Of a stretch of 64,000 nt of DNA, positions 33,789 through 45,705 are shown piece after piece (position 1 is the first letter of the stretch; each line of letters begins with the position of its first letter). This DNA is from Rhynchopus sp. YZ270_cl-10 (taxonomy: Eukaryota; Euglenozoa; Diplonemea; Diplonemida; Diplonemidae), in contig OZ037835.1 of NCBI GenBank assembly GCA_964035575.1, forward strand, positions 1,364,001-1,428,000, given 5' to 3'. The position numbers and the translations under genes are program-made. Below the pieces are notes generated by a model that saw only the letters and a program-made list of their open reading frames with translations, was not told where the DNA came from and made no database searches.

Positions 33789-35365
33789 TTTTTTTTTTTT
33801 TTTTGTGAATAGGATTGGGACCCCGGATCTCACTCCCCAAGGAGGAGGGAGGGGAATAAATAAATAAATAAAAAATCTCAGGCGTTCGAATCATTTCCTA
33901 CACCACATTAGTTCCACAATGATCCAAGAACCATCGGGGCAAAACATTCATCTTAATTTTTACCCCCCTCCCCCACCCTTAGCCCCCCCCTATGTTTTTC
34001 CCCCTCCGTAGTTTTTTTTTTAACTCAGTGCCTGCGTCCTAGAGGCGTTTGCCCTCATTATCAACTTCACTTTTATCTCTCTGACTGTGAAGCTCTCTGT
34101 GCACAACTGCCACCGGAAGAGAGGTAACACCCCCTCCTTAAGCCTTATTGGACTTAGGGCCTGTTCCTTCCTGAGGTGAAAATACCAACAATACACCTCA
34201 GTGTTAAATGCTCCTATGTTATTACCCCACTGCTTCATGGATCTGTAGAATGGATGAGCCGGTTGGCGGCAAGGGGTCGGTTGAGGAAGTTTATCTATTT
34301 TTTTTTTTTTTTGGGAAATTGTGTCCCATAGCCTCCCATAGCCTCCCATAGCCTCCCATAGCCTCCCATAGCCTCCCATAGCCTCCCATCACAATCAGAC
34401 TTGTTTAAGCAGCTTTGCTGCGGATTGGGGCGGAGTGTGTTTCTCCTCCCCCGTACGTTTTACTTCACATCGGGTTTGTTTTTGGTTAGGGGTGCTTTAT
34501 CTCTTCAGCACATACTTGTTTGCCTTTGAGCAAAGAATAAAGACTGGTCTTTTTATATTTTTCCGGACCCCACCCCAAACCCTCCCAAACACTCAAATAA
34601 CAAGGACATTTGACAGTGGCTGAGAAAGAGGATAAGTCGTAATCTCATACAAAGTAACGCGCCCTTCCTCTCCAACTCCACGTCTACAAAACTATCAAGC
34701 AAAATTAAACAGAGTACAAAGCACTTTCAAAACATACAAAAAAACATTTTCAAACTCCCAAACACTCCTCAAACTCTATCAAGCGTTGGTTGTTTCGGCC
34801 TCCACATTCGCCCCCCTCATCGTAGCACCTCTTTTCGAGATTAAAGTATCCCCCTTCCCTCTGTTTATCATTTTATTCCTTGCTGTTCACCCGCGGGTCT
34901 TTTTGAGGTTATCTATATCAGATCACCAACACTTCCATATACTCCCAAACTCAAAATATTGCTTGCTTCAACTAGCTGATTAATAATATTGGCTATAAAT
35001 ATTATAGAAAAAAACGATGTACAGCCAAAGGCTTTATTGCTGTCGTTACCAATGTTGTGGAGCTTGATTTGTTTTGTTTTTTTTTAAATGTGCATGAGAG
35101 ACACGTTCATCTGAAAATAAGATACAAAAAATATGTTCGCGTTTATTTTATCGAACAGATTTTTGGAATCTGGACTAGGAAATTTGATGTTGGGATTGCT
35201 ATGAAACGTACTCTTTTTTTCTCTTCTTTGAAACTTCATCTTTCGATTGAAAATTATATCTTAATCTTTGAAACTGAATTACCCGCCCTTTTGTTTGTGC
35301 GAAGATCTCCAATAATATTAACTCAGGGTGCTTAGAAAGGATTGCATGAGTGGAGTCTTAGCATT
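33789..35365. other. Spacer with ankyrin-leader relic and CCTCCCATAG repeat
   Basis: There is no gene. A degraded copy of the ankyrin upstream module lies at 33866-33945, a (CCTCCCATAG)n array of about seven units at 34321-34389, and AT-rich sequence with a weak echo of the 497-557 repeat near 35240. Confidence 0.55.
33866..33945 (+). repeat. Relic of the ankyrin upstream module
   Basis: CTCAGGCGTTCGAATCAT and AATGATCCAAGAACCATCGG match the array leader (CTCAGACGTTTGCATCAT, AATGATACAAGAACCATCGG). This suggests the array once extended upstream. Confidence 0.7.
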
Positions 35366-35690
35366 GCCACATATCTGGGTATGTGGCCACTTGTGGTGGA
35401 TGGAGACGCACCGTGTTGTGGGGTTCTTTTGGGCTGGGGTGCTGAGGCAGGATTGCATGAGTGGAGACGTGGGTCGGAGACTCGGGTGCAGTGGGTATGC
35501 TGGAGTGCACAGTGCTGATGTCCCGCAGTTGTCTCGTCCTTTAGAATCGAAGGTGACGAAATAAAGCCTCAGACGTTTGCATCATTATTTGTTCTGCAAT
35601 GATACAAGAACCATCGGAGGGTCGTCACCCACAACCTCTGCACAAAAAGAAACCAACACAAAAGACACAGCAACAATACACAAACACACA

Positions 35691-37421
35691 ATGCCGAAGC
35701 GACACGCAGACAGCACGCAGGACGAGAACCCACGAAAGAGAAGACAGCTTTCTGCAGACGAGGTCTTGGTGGAGGCTGTCAGGAACGGTGACACGACTGC
35801 CGTGCGGGCGGTCCTTGAGAAGTTCAACCCAGACAGAAAGAAAGTGGCCTTCGATGCTGCGCACGAGGCATGCAGAAGGAACCACGATGAATGCCTCGCA
35901 CTGCTTCTTCCGTATGTTGAGACAACGCAGATGGGCTTTGGGATCCTGCTGAGTGAGTGTGTCCACGCAGAGCACGTTGCGTGCACGGAGGTCCTCTTGC
36001 AGCATTGGAAGTGTGTCTGCAACAACGTGGCGTTTGTCCAGCATGTGTCCAAGCACAACGCAGGTCAGTCAGCGTATGATGACTGTCCGGCCATGTGGTC
36101 AGACCCTGCAGTGTGTCGCGTCTTGATTGATGCAGGGGCAGACTTACATACAAAAGACGAGTACGTACGTTTGCCTCTGCACTATGCTTGCATTTCAGGA
36201 GCACTTGACGTTGTGAAGATGTTGGTTGAAGCAGGTGCGGCGGGAGTGCATGACACGAATGGCCAAGGACAACGGCATTTTACTGTTGCAGCAGAGTATG
36301 GAAATACCGAGACTGTGCGCTATCTTTTGGGTTTGCCAGATGTCGATGTGAATCATGGCAACTTCAATGCGCTTCAATGTGCGGTGCTTAATATACACAC
36401 AGACGTGGTGCAGGTGCTGATTGATGCAGGTGCAGACATCGACATAAAGGACGAGGAGGGATGTTCGCTTCTGCACTATGCTTGTGAGGGAGGATCACTC
36501 GAGGGTGTGAAGATGTTGGTCAGAGCAGGTGTGGGAGTGCGTGCCACAAATGACGAAGGGGAAACGTGTCTTGTCCGTGCGGTTCAGGCGGCACGTTATG
36601 GACACATCGAGACTCTGCGCTATCTTGTGTGCTTGCCAGAGGTGGATGTGAATTACCGACAGGCTGGCAACGGCACTGCGTTGCACTGTGCAGTAGATTT
36701 AAAACCACGCCGTCAAGAGACAACCGAAGTTGTGCAGGTGCTGATTGATGCAGGTGCAGACATCGATGCAAAGAACAACTACGGACATTCGCCTCTGCAC
36801 TCTGCTTGCGCTTCAGGAGCACTTGACGTTGTGAAGATGTTGGTTGAAGCAGGTGCGGGAGTGCGTGCCACAAATGACCGAGGCGAACCGTGTCTTATCC
36901 TTGCGGCACGTTGTGGACACACGGAGACTGTGCGCTATCTTGTGGGCTTGCCAGAGGTGGATGTGAATCATGTGAATCACCGATACGTTGCAAACTACAC
37001 TGCGTTGCAGTGTGCGCTGGAGGGTGAGAAAACAGACGCGGTGCAGGTGCTGATTGATGCAGGTGCAGATGTTGTCACAAACAACAACGCTCTGCACTCT
37101 GCTTGCGTTTCAGGAACACTTGACGTTGTGAAGATGTTGGTCAGAGCAGGTGCGGGAGTGCGTGCCACAAATGAGGAAGGATGGACGTGTCTTATCTCTG
37201 CGGCACGTTATGGACACACTGACACTGTGCGCTATCTTGTGGGCTTGCAAGAGGTGGAACTGAACCACCGAGACACTGCAAAGAACTACACTGCGTTGCA
37301 CTATGCGGCGGAGCAAAAACACACTGAAGTTGCACAGGTGTTGACTGATGCACTGCTATTGGAACTTAAGGCAGCAAACTCTCGTATAGCTGCACTGGAG
37401 GTGGTGGGGTGTCCCATTTGA
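35691..37421 (+). CDS. Ankyrin-repeat protein ANK2, 576 aa
   Basis: The basic tail MPKRHADSTQDENPRKRR is followed by the type I N-terminal segment (TTAVRAVLEKFNPDRKK), a helical lead-in and twelve ankyrin repeats in four super-modules, ending in a short helical tail (SRIAALEVVGCPI). The second repeat contains a three-base insertion giving EAGAAGVHDTNGQGQ, shared only with ANK7. The start is set by conservation of the ATG and CA-rich leader across copies. It is a likely protein-binding scaffold; the NLS-like tail suggests a nuclear site. No signal peptide, catalytic domain or F-box was seen. Confidence 0.9.
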   Translation: MPKRHADSTQDENPRKRRQLSADEVLVEAVRNGDTTAVRAVLEKFNPDRKKVAFDAAHEACRRNHDECLALLLPYVETTQMGFGILLSECVHAEHVACTEVLLQHWKCVCNNVAFVQHVSKHNAGQSAYDDCPAMWSDPAVCRVLIDAGADLHTKDEYVRLPLHYACISGALDVVKMLVEAGAAGVHDTNGQGQRHFTVAAEYGNTETVRYLLGLPDVDVNHGNFNALQCAVLNIHTDVVQVLIDAGADIDIKDEEGCSLLHYACEGGSLEGVKMLVRAGVGVRATNDEGETCLVRAVQAARYGHIETLRYLVCLPEVDVNYRQAGNGTALHCAVDLKPRRQETTEVVQVLIDAGADIDAKNNYGHSPLHSACASGALDVVKMLVEAGAGVRATNDRGEPCLILAARCGHTETVRYLVGLPEVDVNHVNHRYVANYTALQCALEGEKTDAVQVLIDAGADVVTNNNALHSACVSGTLDVVKMLVRAGAGVRATNEEGWTCLISAARYGHTDTVRYLVGLQEVELNHRDTAKNYTALHYAAEQKHTEVAQVLTDALLLELKAANSRIAALEVVGCPI

Positions 37422-38456
37422 AAGGTGCACAGGACGAGAGATCTTTCTGCCCCTAGTTTCGACAGCGAAACGTTTCCCCATGGATTGCACGGGAAACAAT
37501 ATGAGAAACAGGTGCAGGGTGGTTCCGTGCATATCATAGAACCTTGTGTGTCTTCCAAAAACCACAAGCGTTGTGCGTGAAGTTTTGAAGGAAGGAAAAA
37601 TAATATTTCGTCCTTTTTTGTTTTCTGCCACTGTACATCTTGATGTAATTAGCACTGTTTCCCCTTACCCCCTTTTGTACCCCACGTGTCCACCATACTT
37701 CAGGACACGTGTTTTCGGTATTTTTGGGTCTGCTTTGGGTTTGTGGTTGGGGGAAAAAAGGGACACTTATTTGGCTGGGAAAAGACATCATCCCTGACAA
37801 CACACTTGTGGAATCCCACACAGCTGACGCTGTGTGATAGCGGATGTGATCAAAGTGACTAAGCACAGAGAGGCTCAGGGTCTTCTTGTACACTTTTTCT
37901 TGTTTGCAGTACTGTATTTCTGTTTTATGACTCATTTTACACATGATCCTCAACCCCCTACTTTAGCTTTTCCGTTTGGAAGTTCGGATTGCGAATTTAT
38001 TTTGATCTTTTGTGCCCTCTGCACCCCTGTCAGACAAAAAGTGCGAATCCTGGAAAAAGTCCTGAATCAAAAGTGACTAGCAAGCATGAGAGGGTTTAGG
38101 TTTCATCACATAAACGTTCCTTAGCATTGCCACATATCTGGGTATGTGGCCACTTAGTGTGGTGGATGGAGACGCACCGTGTTGTGGGGTTCTTTTGGGC
38201 TGGGGTGCTGAGGCAGGATTGCATGAGTGGAGACGTGGGTCGGAGACTCGGGTGCAGTGGGTATGCTGGAGTGCACAGTGCTGATGTCCCGCAGTTGTCT
38301 CGTCCTTTAGAATCGAAGGTGACGAAAAAAAGCCTCAGACGTTTGCATCATTATTTGTTCTGCAATGATACAAGAACCATCGGAGGGTCGTCACCCACAA
38401 CCTCTGCACAAATAGAAACCAACACAAAAGAAACAGCAACAATACACAAACACACA
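37422..38456. other. Spacer between ANK2 and ANK3
   Basis: It holds the downstream module (37450-37605), a segment with CAGGACACGTG, the 45-nt box (37852-37898), a GTGACTAGCAAGCATGAGAG variant box (38072) and the next upstream module. Spacers between the other units repeat this order. Confidence 0.7.
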
Positions 38457-40106
38457 ATGCCGAAGCGACACGCAGACAGCACGCAGGACGAGAAGCCACG
38501 AAAGAGAAGACAGCTTTCTGCAGGTGAGCTCTTGGTGGAGGCTGTCAGGAACGGTAACATTGTCAATACGACTGATGTGCGGGAGTTCCTTGGGCAGATC
38601 CCACACACGGCTGTGCACGAGGCATGCAGAAGGAACGACGATGAATGCCTCACACTGCTTCTTCCGTATGTTGAGACAACGCAGAAGGGCTTTGAGACCC
38701 TGCTGAGTGAGTGTGTCCACACAGACCACGTTGCGTGCACGGAGGTCCTCTTGCAGCATTGGAAGTCCGTCTGCAACAACGTGGCGTTTGTCCCGCACCA
38801 GTGGACAGACCCTGCAGTGTGTCGCGTCTTGATTGATGCAGGGGCAGACTTACATACAAAAGACGAGGACGGATGTTTGCCTCTGCACTCTGCTTGCGAT
38901 TCAGGAGCACTCGACGTTGTGAAGATGTTGGTTGAAGCAGGTGCAGAAGTGCGTGCCAAAAGCGACGACGGGGAGACCAGTTTTACCATGGCAGCAGCAC
39001 ACGGTCACACGGAGACTGTGTGCTATCTTTTGGGCTTGCCAGATGTCGATGTGAATCATGGCAACTTCAATGCGCTTCAATGTGCTGCGATGAATGGGCA
39101 CACAGAAGTGGTTCGGGTGCTGATTGATGCAGGTGCAGACATCGACATAAAAGACAACTACGATGGATGTTCGCCTCTGCACTATGCTTGCGAATCAGAA
39201 TCACTCGAAAGTGTGAAGATGTTGGTCAGAGCAGGTGCGGGAGTGCGTGCCACAAATCACCGGGGGGAAACGTGTCTTGTCCGTGCAGTTCACGCGGCAC
39301 ATTATGGAGACACCGAGATTCTGCGCTATCTTGTGTGCTTGCCAGAGGTCGATGTGAATTACCGACAGGGTGGCAACTGCACTGCGTTGCACTATGCGGT
39401 GGATGAAAAACCACGCACAGACGTGATACAGGTGCTGATTGATGCAGGTGCAGACATCGACGCAAAGAACAGCGAGGGACGTTCGCCTCTGCACTCTGCT
39501 TGCGCTTCAGGAGAACTTGACGTTGTGAAGATGTTAGTTGAAGCAGGTGCGGGAGTGCGTGCCACAAATGACCGAGGGGAACCGTGTCTTTTCCTTGCGG
39601 CACGTTGTGGACACACCGAGACTGTGCGCTATCTTGTGGGCTTGCCAGAGGTGGATGTGAATCGTCGATACGCTGGCAACTACACTGCGTTGCAGTGTGC
39701 GCTGGAGAATGAGGAAACAGACGTGGTGCAGGTGCTGATTGATGCAGGTGCAGACATTGTCACAAACAACAACGCTCTGCACTATGCTTGTGAAGAAGGA
39801 TCACTCGACATTGTGAAGATGTTAGTCAGAGCAGGTGCGGGAGTGCGCGCCACAAATGATGAAGGATGGACGTGTCTCATAACTGCGGCACGTTATGGAC
39901 ACACCGAGACTGTGCGCTATCTTGTGGGCTTGCCAGAGGTGGAACTGAACCACCGAGACACTGCAAAGAACTACACTGCGTTGCACTATGCGGTGGAGCA
40001 AAAACACACAGACGTTGCACAGGTGCTGACTGATGCACTGCTATTGCAGTTTGAGGCAGCAAACTCTCGTATAGCTGCACTGGAGGTGGTGGGGTGTCCC
40101 AGTTGA
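38457..40106 (+). CDS. Ankyrin-repeat protein ANK3, 549 aa
   Basis: Same architecture, but with the type II N-terminal segment (NIVNTTDVREFLGQIPHT) shared with ANK5 and ANK6 and lacking the FNPDRKK stretch. There are twelve repeats and the C-terminal tail ends GCPS. The frame is open upstream to about 38127 because a TAA in the leader of other copies reads AAA here. The conserved ATG at 38457 is still the likely start. The patchwork of variants points to recombination with neighbours. Confidence 0.9.
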   Translation: MPKRHADSTQDEKPRKRRQLSAGELLVEAVRNGNIVNTTDVREFLGQIPHTAVHEACRRNDDECLTLLLPYVETTQKGFETLLSECVHTDHVACTEVLLQHWKSVCNNVAFVPHQWTDPAVCRVLIDAGADLHTKDEDGCLPLHSACDSGALDVVKMLVEAGAEVRAKSDDGETSFTMAAAHGHTETVCYLLGLPDVDVNHGNFNALQCAAMNGHTEVVRVLIDAGADIDIKDNYDGCSPLHYACESESLESVKMLVRAGAGVRATNHRGETCLVRAVHAAHYGDTEILRYLVCLPEVDVNYRQGGNCTALHYAVDEKPRTDVIQVLIDAGADIDAKNSEGRSPLHSACASGELDVVKMLVEAGAGVRATNDRGEPCLFLAARCGHTETVRYLVGLPEVDVNRRYAGNYTALQCALENEETDVVQVLIDAGADIVTNNNALHYACEEGSLDIVKMLVRAGAGVRATNDEGWTCLITAARYGHTETVRYLVGLPEVELNHRDTAKNYTALHYAVEQKHTDVAQVLTDALLLQFEAANSRIAALEVVGCPS

Positions 40107-41141
40107 AAGGTGCACAGGAAGAGAGGCTTGCATCCTGTACTGTTTTCTGCCCCTAGTTTAGACAGCGAAACGTTTCCCCATGGATTGCACGGGAAACAAT
40201 ATGACAAACAGGTGCAGGGTGGTTCCGTGCATATCATAGAACCCGGCACCTTGTGTGTCCTCTAAAAACCAAAAGCGTTGTGTGTGAAGTTTTGAAGGAA
40301 GGAAAAATAATGTTTCATTCTTTTTTGTTTTCTGCCACAGTACATCTTGATGTCATTAGCAGTGTTTCCCCTTCCCCCCTTTTGTACCCCACCTGTCCAC
40401 CATACTTCAGGACACGTGTTTTCGGGTGTTTTTTGGGTCTGGTTTGGGTTTGTGGTTTGGGAAAAAACGGAGACTTATTTGGCTGGGAAAAGACATCATC
40501 CCTGACAACACACTTGTGGAATCCCACGCAGCTGATGCTGTGCGACAACGGATGTGATCAAAGTGACTAAGCACAGAGAGGCTCAGGGTCTTGTTGTGCA
40601 CTTTATTGTTTGCAGTACTGTATTTCTGTTTTATGACTCATTTTACACATGATCCTCAACCCCCTACTTTAGCTTTTCCGTTTGGAAGTTCGGATTGCGA
40701 ATTTATTTTGATCTTTTGTGCCCTCTGCACCCCTGTCAGACAAAAAGTGCGAATCCTGGAAAAAGTCCTGAATCAAAAGTGACTAGCAAGCATGAGAGGC
40801 TTTAGGTTTCATCACATAAACGTTCCTTAGCATTGCCGCATATCTGGGTATGTGGCCACTTAGTGTGGTGGATGGAGACGCACCGTGTTGTGCTGAGGCA
40901 GGATTGCATGAGTGGAGACGTGGGTCGGAGACTCGGGTGCAGTGGGTATGCTGCAGTGCGCAGTGCTGATGTCCCGCAGTTGTCTCGTCCTTTAGAATCG
41001 AAGGTGACGAAATAAAGCCTCAGACGTTTGCATCATTATTTGTTGTGCAATGATACAAGAACCATCGGAGGGTCGTCACCCACAACCTCTGCACAAAAAG
41101 AAACCAACACAAAAGACACAGCAACAATACACAAACACACA

Positions 41142-42938
41142 ATGCCGAAGCGACACGCAGACAGCACGCAGGACGAGAACCCACGAAAGAGAAGACAGCT
41201 TTCTTCAGACGAGGTCTTGGTGGAGGCTGTCAGGAACGGCGACACGACTGCCGTGCGGGCTTTCCTTGCTCAAACCTCACTCAGAAAAACAATGGCCTTC
41301 AATGCTGCGTACGTGGCATGCAGAAGGAACGACGATGAAAGCCTCACACTGCTTCTTCCGTATGTTGAGACAAAGCAGACGTTCTTTGGGATCCTGCTGA
41401 GTGAGTGTGTCCACGCAGACCACGTTGCGTGCACGGAGGTCCTCTTGCAGCATTGGAAGTCCGTCTGCAACAACGTGACATTCGTCCCCCAGGAGTGGGA
41501 ATTCCCTGCAGTGTGTCGCGTCTTGATTGATGCAGGGGCAGACATACATACAGGAGACGAGGACGGATATTTGCCTCTCCACACTGCTTGCGTTTTAGGA
41601 GCACTCGAACAACGTGGCGTTTGTCCCGCACCAGTGGTCAGACCCTGCAGTGTGTCGCGTCTTGATTGATGCAGGGGCAGACTTACAGATAACAGACGAG
41701 GAAGGATGTTCGCCTCTGCACTCTGCTTGTGAATCAGGAGCACTTGACGTTGTGAAGATGTTGGTTGAAGCAGGTGCGGAAGTGCGTGCCACAAATGACG
41801 AAGGGGACACCAGTTTTAGCAGGGCAGCAGCACATGGACACACGGACACTGTGCGCTATCTTTTGGGCTTGCCAGATGTCGATGTGAATCATGGCAACTT
41901 CAATGCGCTTCAATGTGCTGCGATAAATGAGTACCCAGACGTGGTGCAGGTGCTGATTGATGCAGGTGCAGACATTGACATAAAGGACGACTTCGATGGA
42001 TGTTCGCTTCTGCACTATACTTGCGCTTCAGGATCACTCGAGGGTGTGAAGATGTTGGTCAGAGCAGGTGCGGAAGTGCGTGCCACAAATGACGAAGGGG
42101 AAATGTGTCTTGTCCTTGCAGCACGTAATGGACACATAGAGACTGTGCGCTATCTTGTGTGCTTGCCAGAGGTGGATGTGAATTACCGACAGACTGACAA
42201 CTACACTGCGTTGCACTGTGCGGTGGATGAAAAACCACGCACAGACGTGGTGCAGGTGCTGATTGATGCAGGTGCAGACATCGACGCAAAGAACAACGAG
42301 GGATGTTCGCCTCTGCACACTGTTTGCGCTTCAGGAGCACTTGACGTTGTGAAGATGTTGGTTGAAGCGGGAGCGGGAGTGCGTGCCACAAATGGCCGAG
42401 GGGAAACGTGTCTTGTCCTTGCGGCACGTTGTGGACACACCGAGACTGTGCGCTATCTTGTGGACTTGCCAGAGGTGGATGTGAATCATGTGAATCGTCG
42501 ATACGCTGGCAACTACACTGCGTTGCAGTGTGCGCTGGAGGGTGAGAAAACAGACGCGGTGCAGGTGCTGATTGATGCAGGTGCAGATGTTGTCACAAAC
42601 AACAACGCTCTGCACTCTGCTTGCGTTTCAGGAACACTTGACATTGTGAAGATGTTGGTCAGAGCAGGTGCGGGAGTGCGTGCCACAAATGAGGAAGGAT
42701 GGACGTGTCTTATCACTGTGGCATTTTTTGGACACATCGAGCTTGTGCGCTATCTTGTGGGCTTGCCAGAGGTGGAACTGAATCACCGAGACACTGCAAA
42801 GAACTACACTGCGTTGCACTATGCGGTGGAGCAAAAACACACTGAAGTTGCACAGGTGCTGACTGATGCACTGCTATTCAGTTTGAGGCAGCAAACTCTC
42901 GTATAGCTGCACTGGAGGTGGTGGGGTGTCCCATTTGA
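41142..42938 (+). pseudogene. Ankyrin-repeat gene ANK4, disrupted
   Basis: The first part (41142-about 41608) is normal through PLHTACVLGALE. There it joins, out of frame, a second copy of the NNVAFVPHQWSDPAVCRVLI module, so about 150 bp is duplicated; the upstream frame ends at 41669. The rest (from 41614) is open with twelve repeats until 42906. There a missing base in the CTGCTATTGCAG segment of other copies shifts the end and removes the SRIAALEVVG tail. The usual stop lies at 42936-42938. Two lesions make it probably inactive, though a protein starting downstream could still be made. It is a direct trace of unequal exchange in the array. Confidence 0.85.
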
Positions 42939-44020
42939 AAGGTGCACAGGACGAGAGGCTTTCATATTATATTGTTTTCTGCCCCTAGTTTCGAGAGCGA
43001 AACGTTTTCCCATGGATTGCACGGGAAACAATATGACAAACAGGTGCAGGGTGGTTCCGTGCATATCATAGAACCCGGCACCTTGTGTGTCTTCTAAAAA
43101 CCAAAAGCGTTGTGTGTGAAGTTTTGAAGCAAGGAGAAATAATATGGGGTGTCCCCAACCCCGGTGAAATCCGGGCGAAATCGGGTGAAATCGGGCGAAA
43201 TCGGGCAAAAACAGGGTTTTTTGGCTTCTGTGAGGGTTTGGCCCAGTAAAACACCCAGAAACCGCGCTTTTCGAGATTTCCGGGCTGGGTCTGCAGGGTT
43301 TTCGCTATGGGGGTACCGGGGTACCGCCGGTACCCCCAAAGAAAAATTTGGGGAAAAAACCCGATTTTTGGGGGTACGGCGGTACCCCCAACGGTACTTG
43401 AGGGTTTAGGGTTAGTGGGAAATGTTTTTTTTCTTCTTTTTTTTTTCCTCTCGGCAAGACGTGGCGCAAATCTTTCAATTGCGGCCATAATCGGGGGAAA
43501 ATATGCTTCTGTGGGGTCCTTGCCGTTCCGAGAGAAGGAAAAAGTAGCGTACCGTGCGCCTGCGGCGCAAAACTTATGAGCGGAATCCCACAGCCCTCTA
43601 CCATAGTTTGGCTGTAAAAATGTTTGATTTTAAGTCACAATTTTTGAAATGTTGCGTACCGTGGCTTTCGCCACAAAGTTTAGATATTATGACTGCCGTT
43701 TCTTCTTGTACTGAGGGAAGGCAGGCGTAGAAAAAACATGAGAAAAAGGGTTGGTTTGGTTCTTGATGTACATTACCATCCCACGTCATCACGTATTTAC
43801 ATGAAATGAACGGACCTTTTCGCGCGGAGCGCGAAAATTTTTTTTTGACCCTTTTTTTTTGCCGGTGCCCCCAAAAAAAAAAAAAATAGCGATTTCTGGC
43901 GAAAACACTGCAGAGTCTGGGTACAGGGGTGGAGGTGCGTCTACTGACCCGGTTTCAAAACCGGGTCAAAAAAAAAAAAATGGGATTTTGGCGAAAAACC
44001 CGGTTTGGAAAAAAATAAAA

Positions 44021-45462
44021 GGGTAAATTGCGATAACACGTATACTTTTTTTTTCGATTTGCGATAACACGTACACAAAAAGTATACGTGTTATCGCGAA
44101 AAAGTGTACGTGTTTTCGCAAACAAAAACGTACGTGTTTTCCCAGGTACCCAGGTACCCAGGTACCCAGGTACCCAGGTACCCAGGTACCCAGGTACCCA
44201 GGTACCCAGGTACCCAGGTACCCAGGTACCCAGGTACCCAGGTACCCAGGTACCCAGGTACCCAGGTACCCAGGTACCCAGGTACCCAGGTACCCAGGTA
44301 CCCAGGTACCCAGGTACCCAGGTACCCAGGTACCCAGGTACCCAGGTACCCAGGTACCCAGGTACCCAGGTACCCAGGTACCCAGGTACCCAGGTACCCA
44401 GGTACCCAGGTACCCAGGTACCCAGGTACCCAGGTACCCAGGTACCCAGGTACCCAGGTACCTGGTTTGTCAAGGAAACCAAACTTTTTGTCACGGAAAA
44501 AGTCGTGACAGGGCACTGGGTACTGGGTACACTGTGTACAAGGATAAAAGTCGTGAAAGAGCAACCACAGCTCCACATGACAAACACAAAAGTGTCCAGT
44601 CACGTGGGGCATTCATGCACTGAGGAGATAATGATCCAACAATTTACAAGAAAGATTACTTAACCTACTGCTGGAAGTTGCCAGGTCGTAGTAACACACA
44701 AAGTGTGCCTCCGTTCGGGAATACCGGATATTCTAGAGACCAAAAAGGCCTCTTCCGCTAGTCAAGGTATAACCGAATGAACGGCCCAAGACCCCCGTGG
44801 AGAAGTTAAATGTTGTAATGCTATCAAGTACAAACTGCGACCACTGTCTTACCCTCCTCAATGCATGGTGGAAGATGTCTTTGACAACAAATATCCTGTA
44901 CCCAGGTACCCATATTCCCAGACCCACGCAGTACCACGTCGCAGTACTACGCAAAATTTACCACCAGACCCTGTCTTCGTGCACCTTAAGTACGTAAGTC
45001 TGGTTCCCAGACCCACGCAGTGGCACATGACCGCAAGTGTGAGTGACCCACAGAGGGATACGCAAAATTTACCACCAGACCCTGTCTTCTGAATGTCACA
45101 CGTACATTTTTTTGAACACTTTTCGCGATAACACGTACATATTTCGCTAAAAAACGGGGTGCTCGCAACCGCGTTCTAGACCCCTACAGATGCTCAAAAG
45201 TGCCAAATTTTGCTTTGAATGGCCTCAAATCGTCGAAATTAGCCATTTTTGGGGCCCAAAAAAAAAAATTCGAGGGTCTAGGTATGGAGAGCGAGCACCT
45301 TAGAAGAAGGAAACACGTACATTTTTGTTCGCGATAACACGTATACTTTTTTGACCACTTTTCGCGATAACACGTACACTTTTTCGCGATAACACGTATA
45401 CTTTTTGTGTACGTGTTATCGCAAATGGAAACAAAAAGTATACGTGTTATCGCAATTTGCCC
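44021..45462. mobile_element. Element B: 1.4 kb, TIRs built of a GCGATAACACGTA word
   Basis: The left end GGGTAAATTGCGATAACACG is mirrored at 45443-45462. It is flanked by identical AAAATAAAA (44012-44020 and 45463-45471). Both ends carry several GCGATAACACGTA units in both orientations. A (CCCAGGTA)n array (44142-44463) and about 500 bp of core match element A, while the right subterminal part (45185-45310) matches the end of this window (element D). Confidence 0.88.
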
Positions 45463-45705
45463 AAAATAAAAAAAATGGGATTTGCAATTTTGGGAGAAAA
45501 TCGATTTTTTTTGGTACCTCGCACGAGCCTCTGAGATCATGAACAAAGTGACCCCGTCACAGCCAGAACGCGACTCAATTAGTCAAACGCCGAAGCAAAA
45601 GGAAGCATGCAGCATGGCGAAATAATAAAAGTAGCGTACCGTGCGCCTGCGGCGCAAGCTTGCAACCCACCCCCAAAATGTACAATTTTAAGCGCATTTT
45701 TTTTT

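Noticed and set aside
35057-35335. 92-codon frame just upstream of the array
   Set aside because: AT-rich, low-complexity composition unlike the genes here, with no recognised domain.
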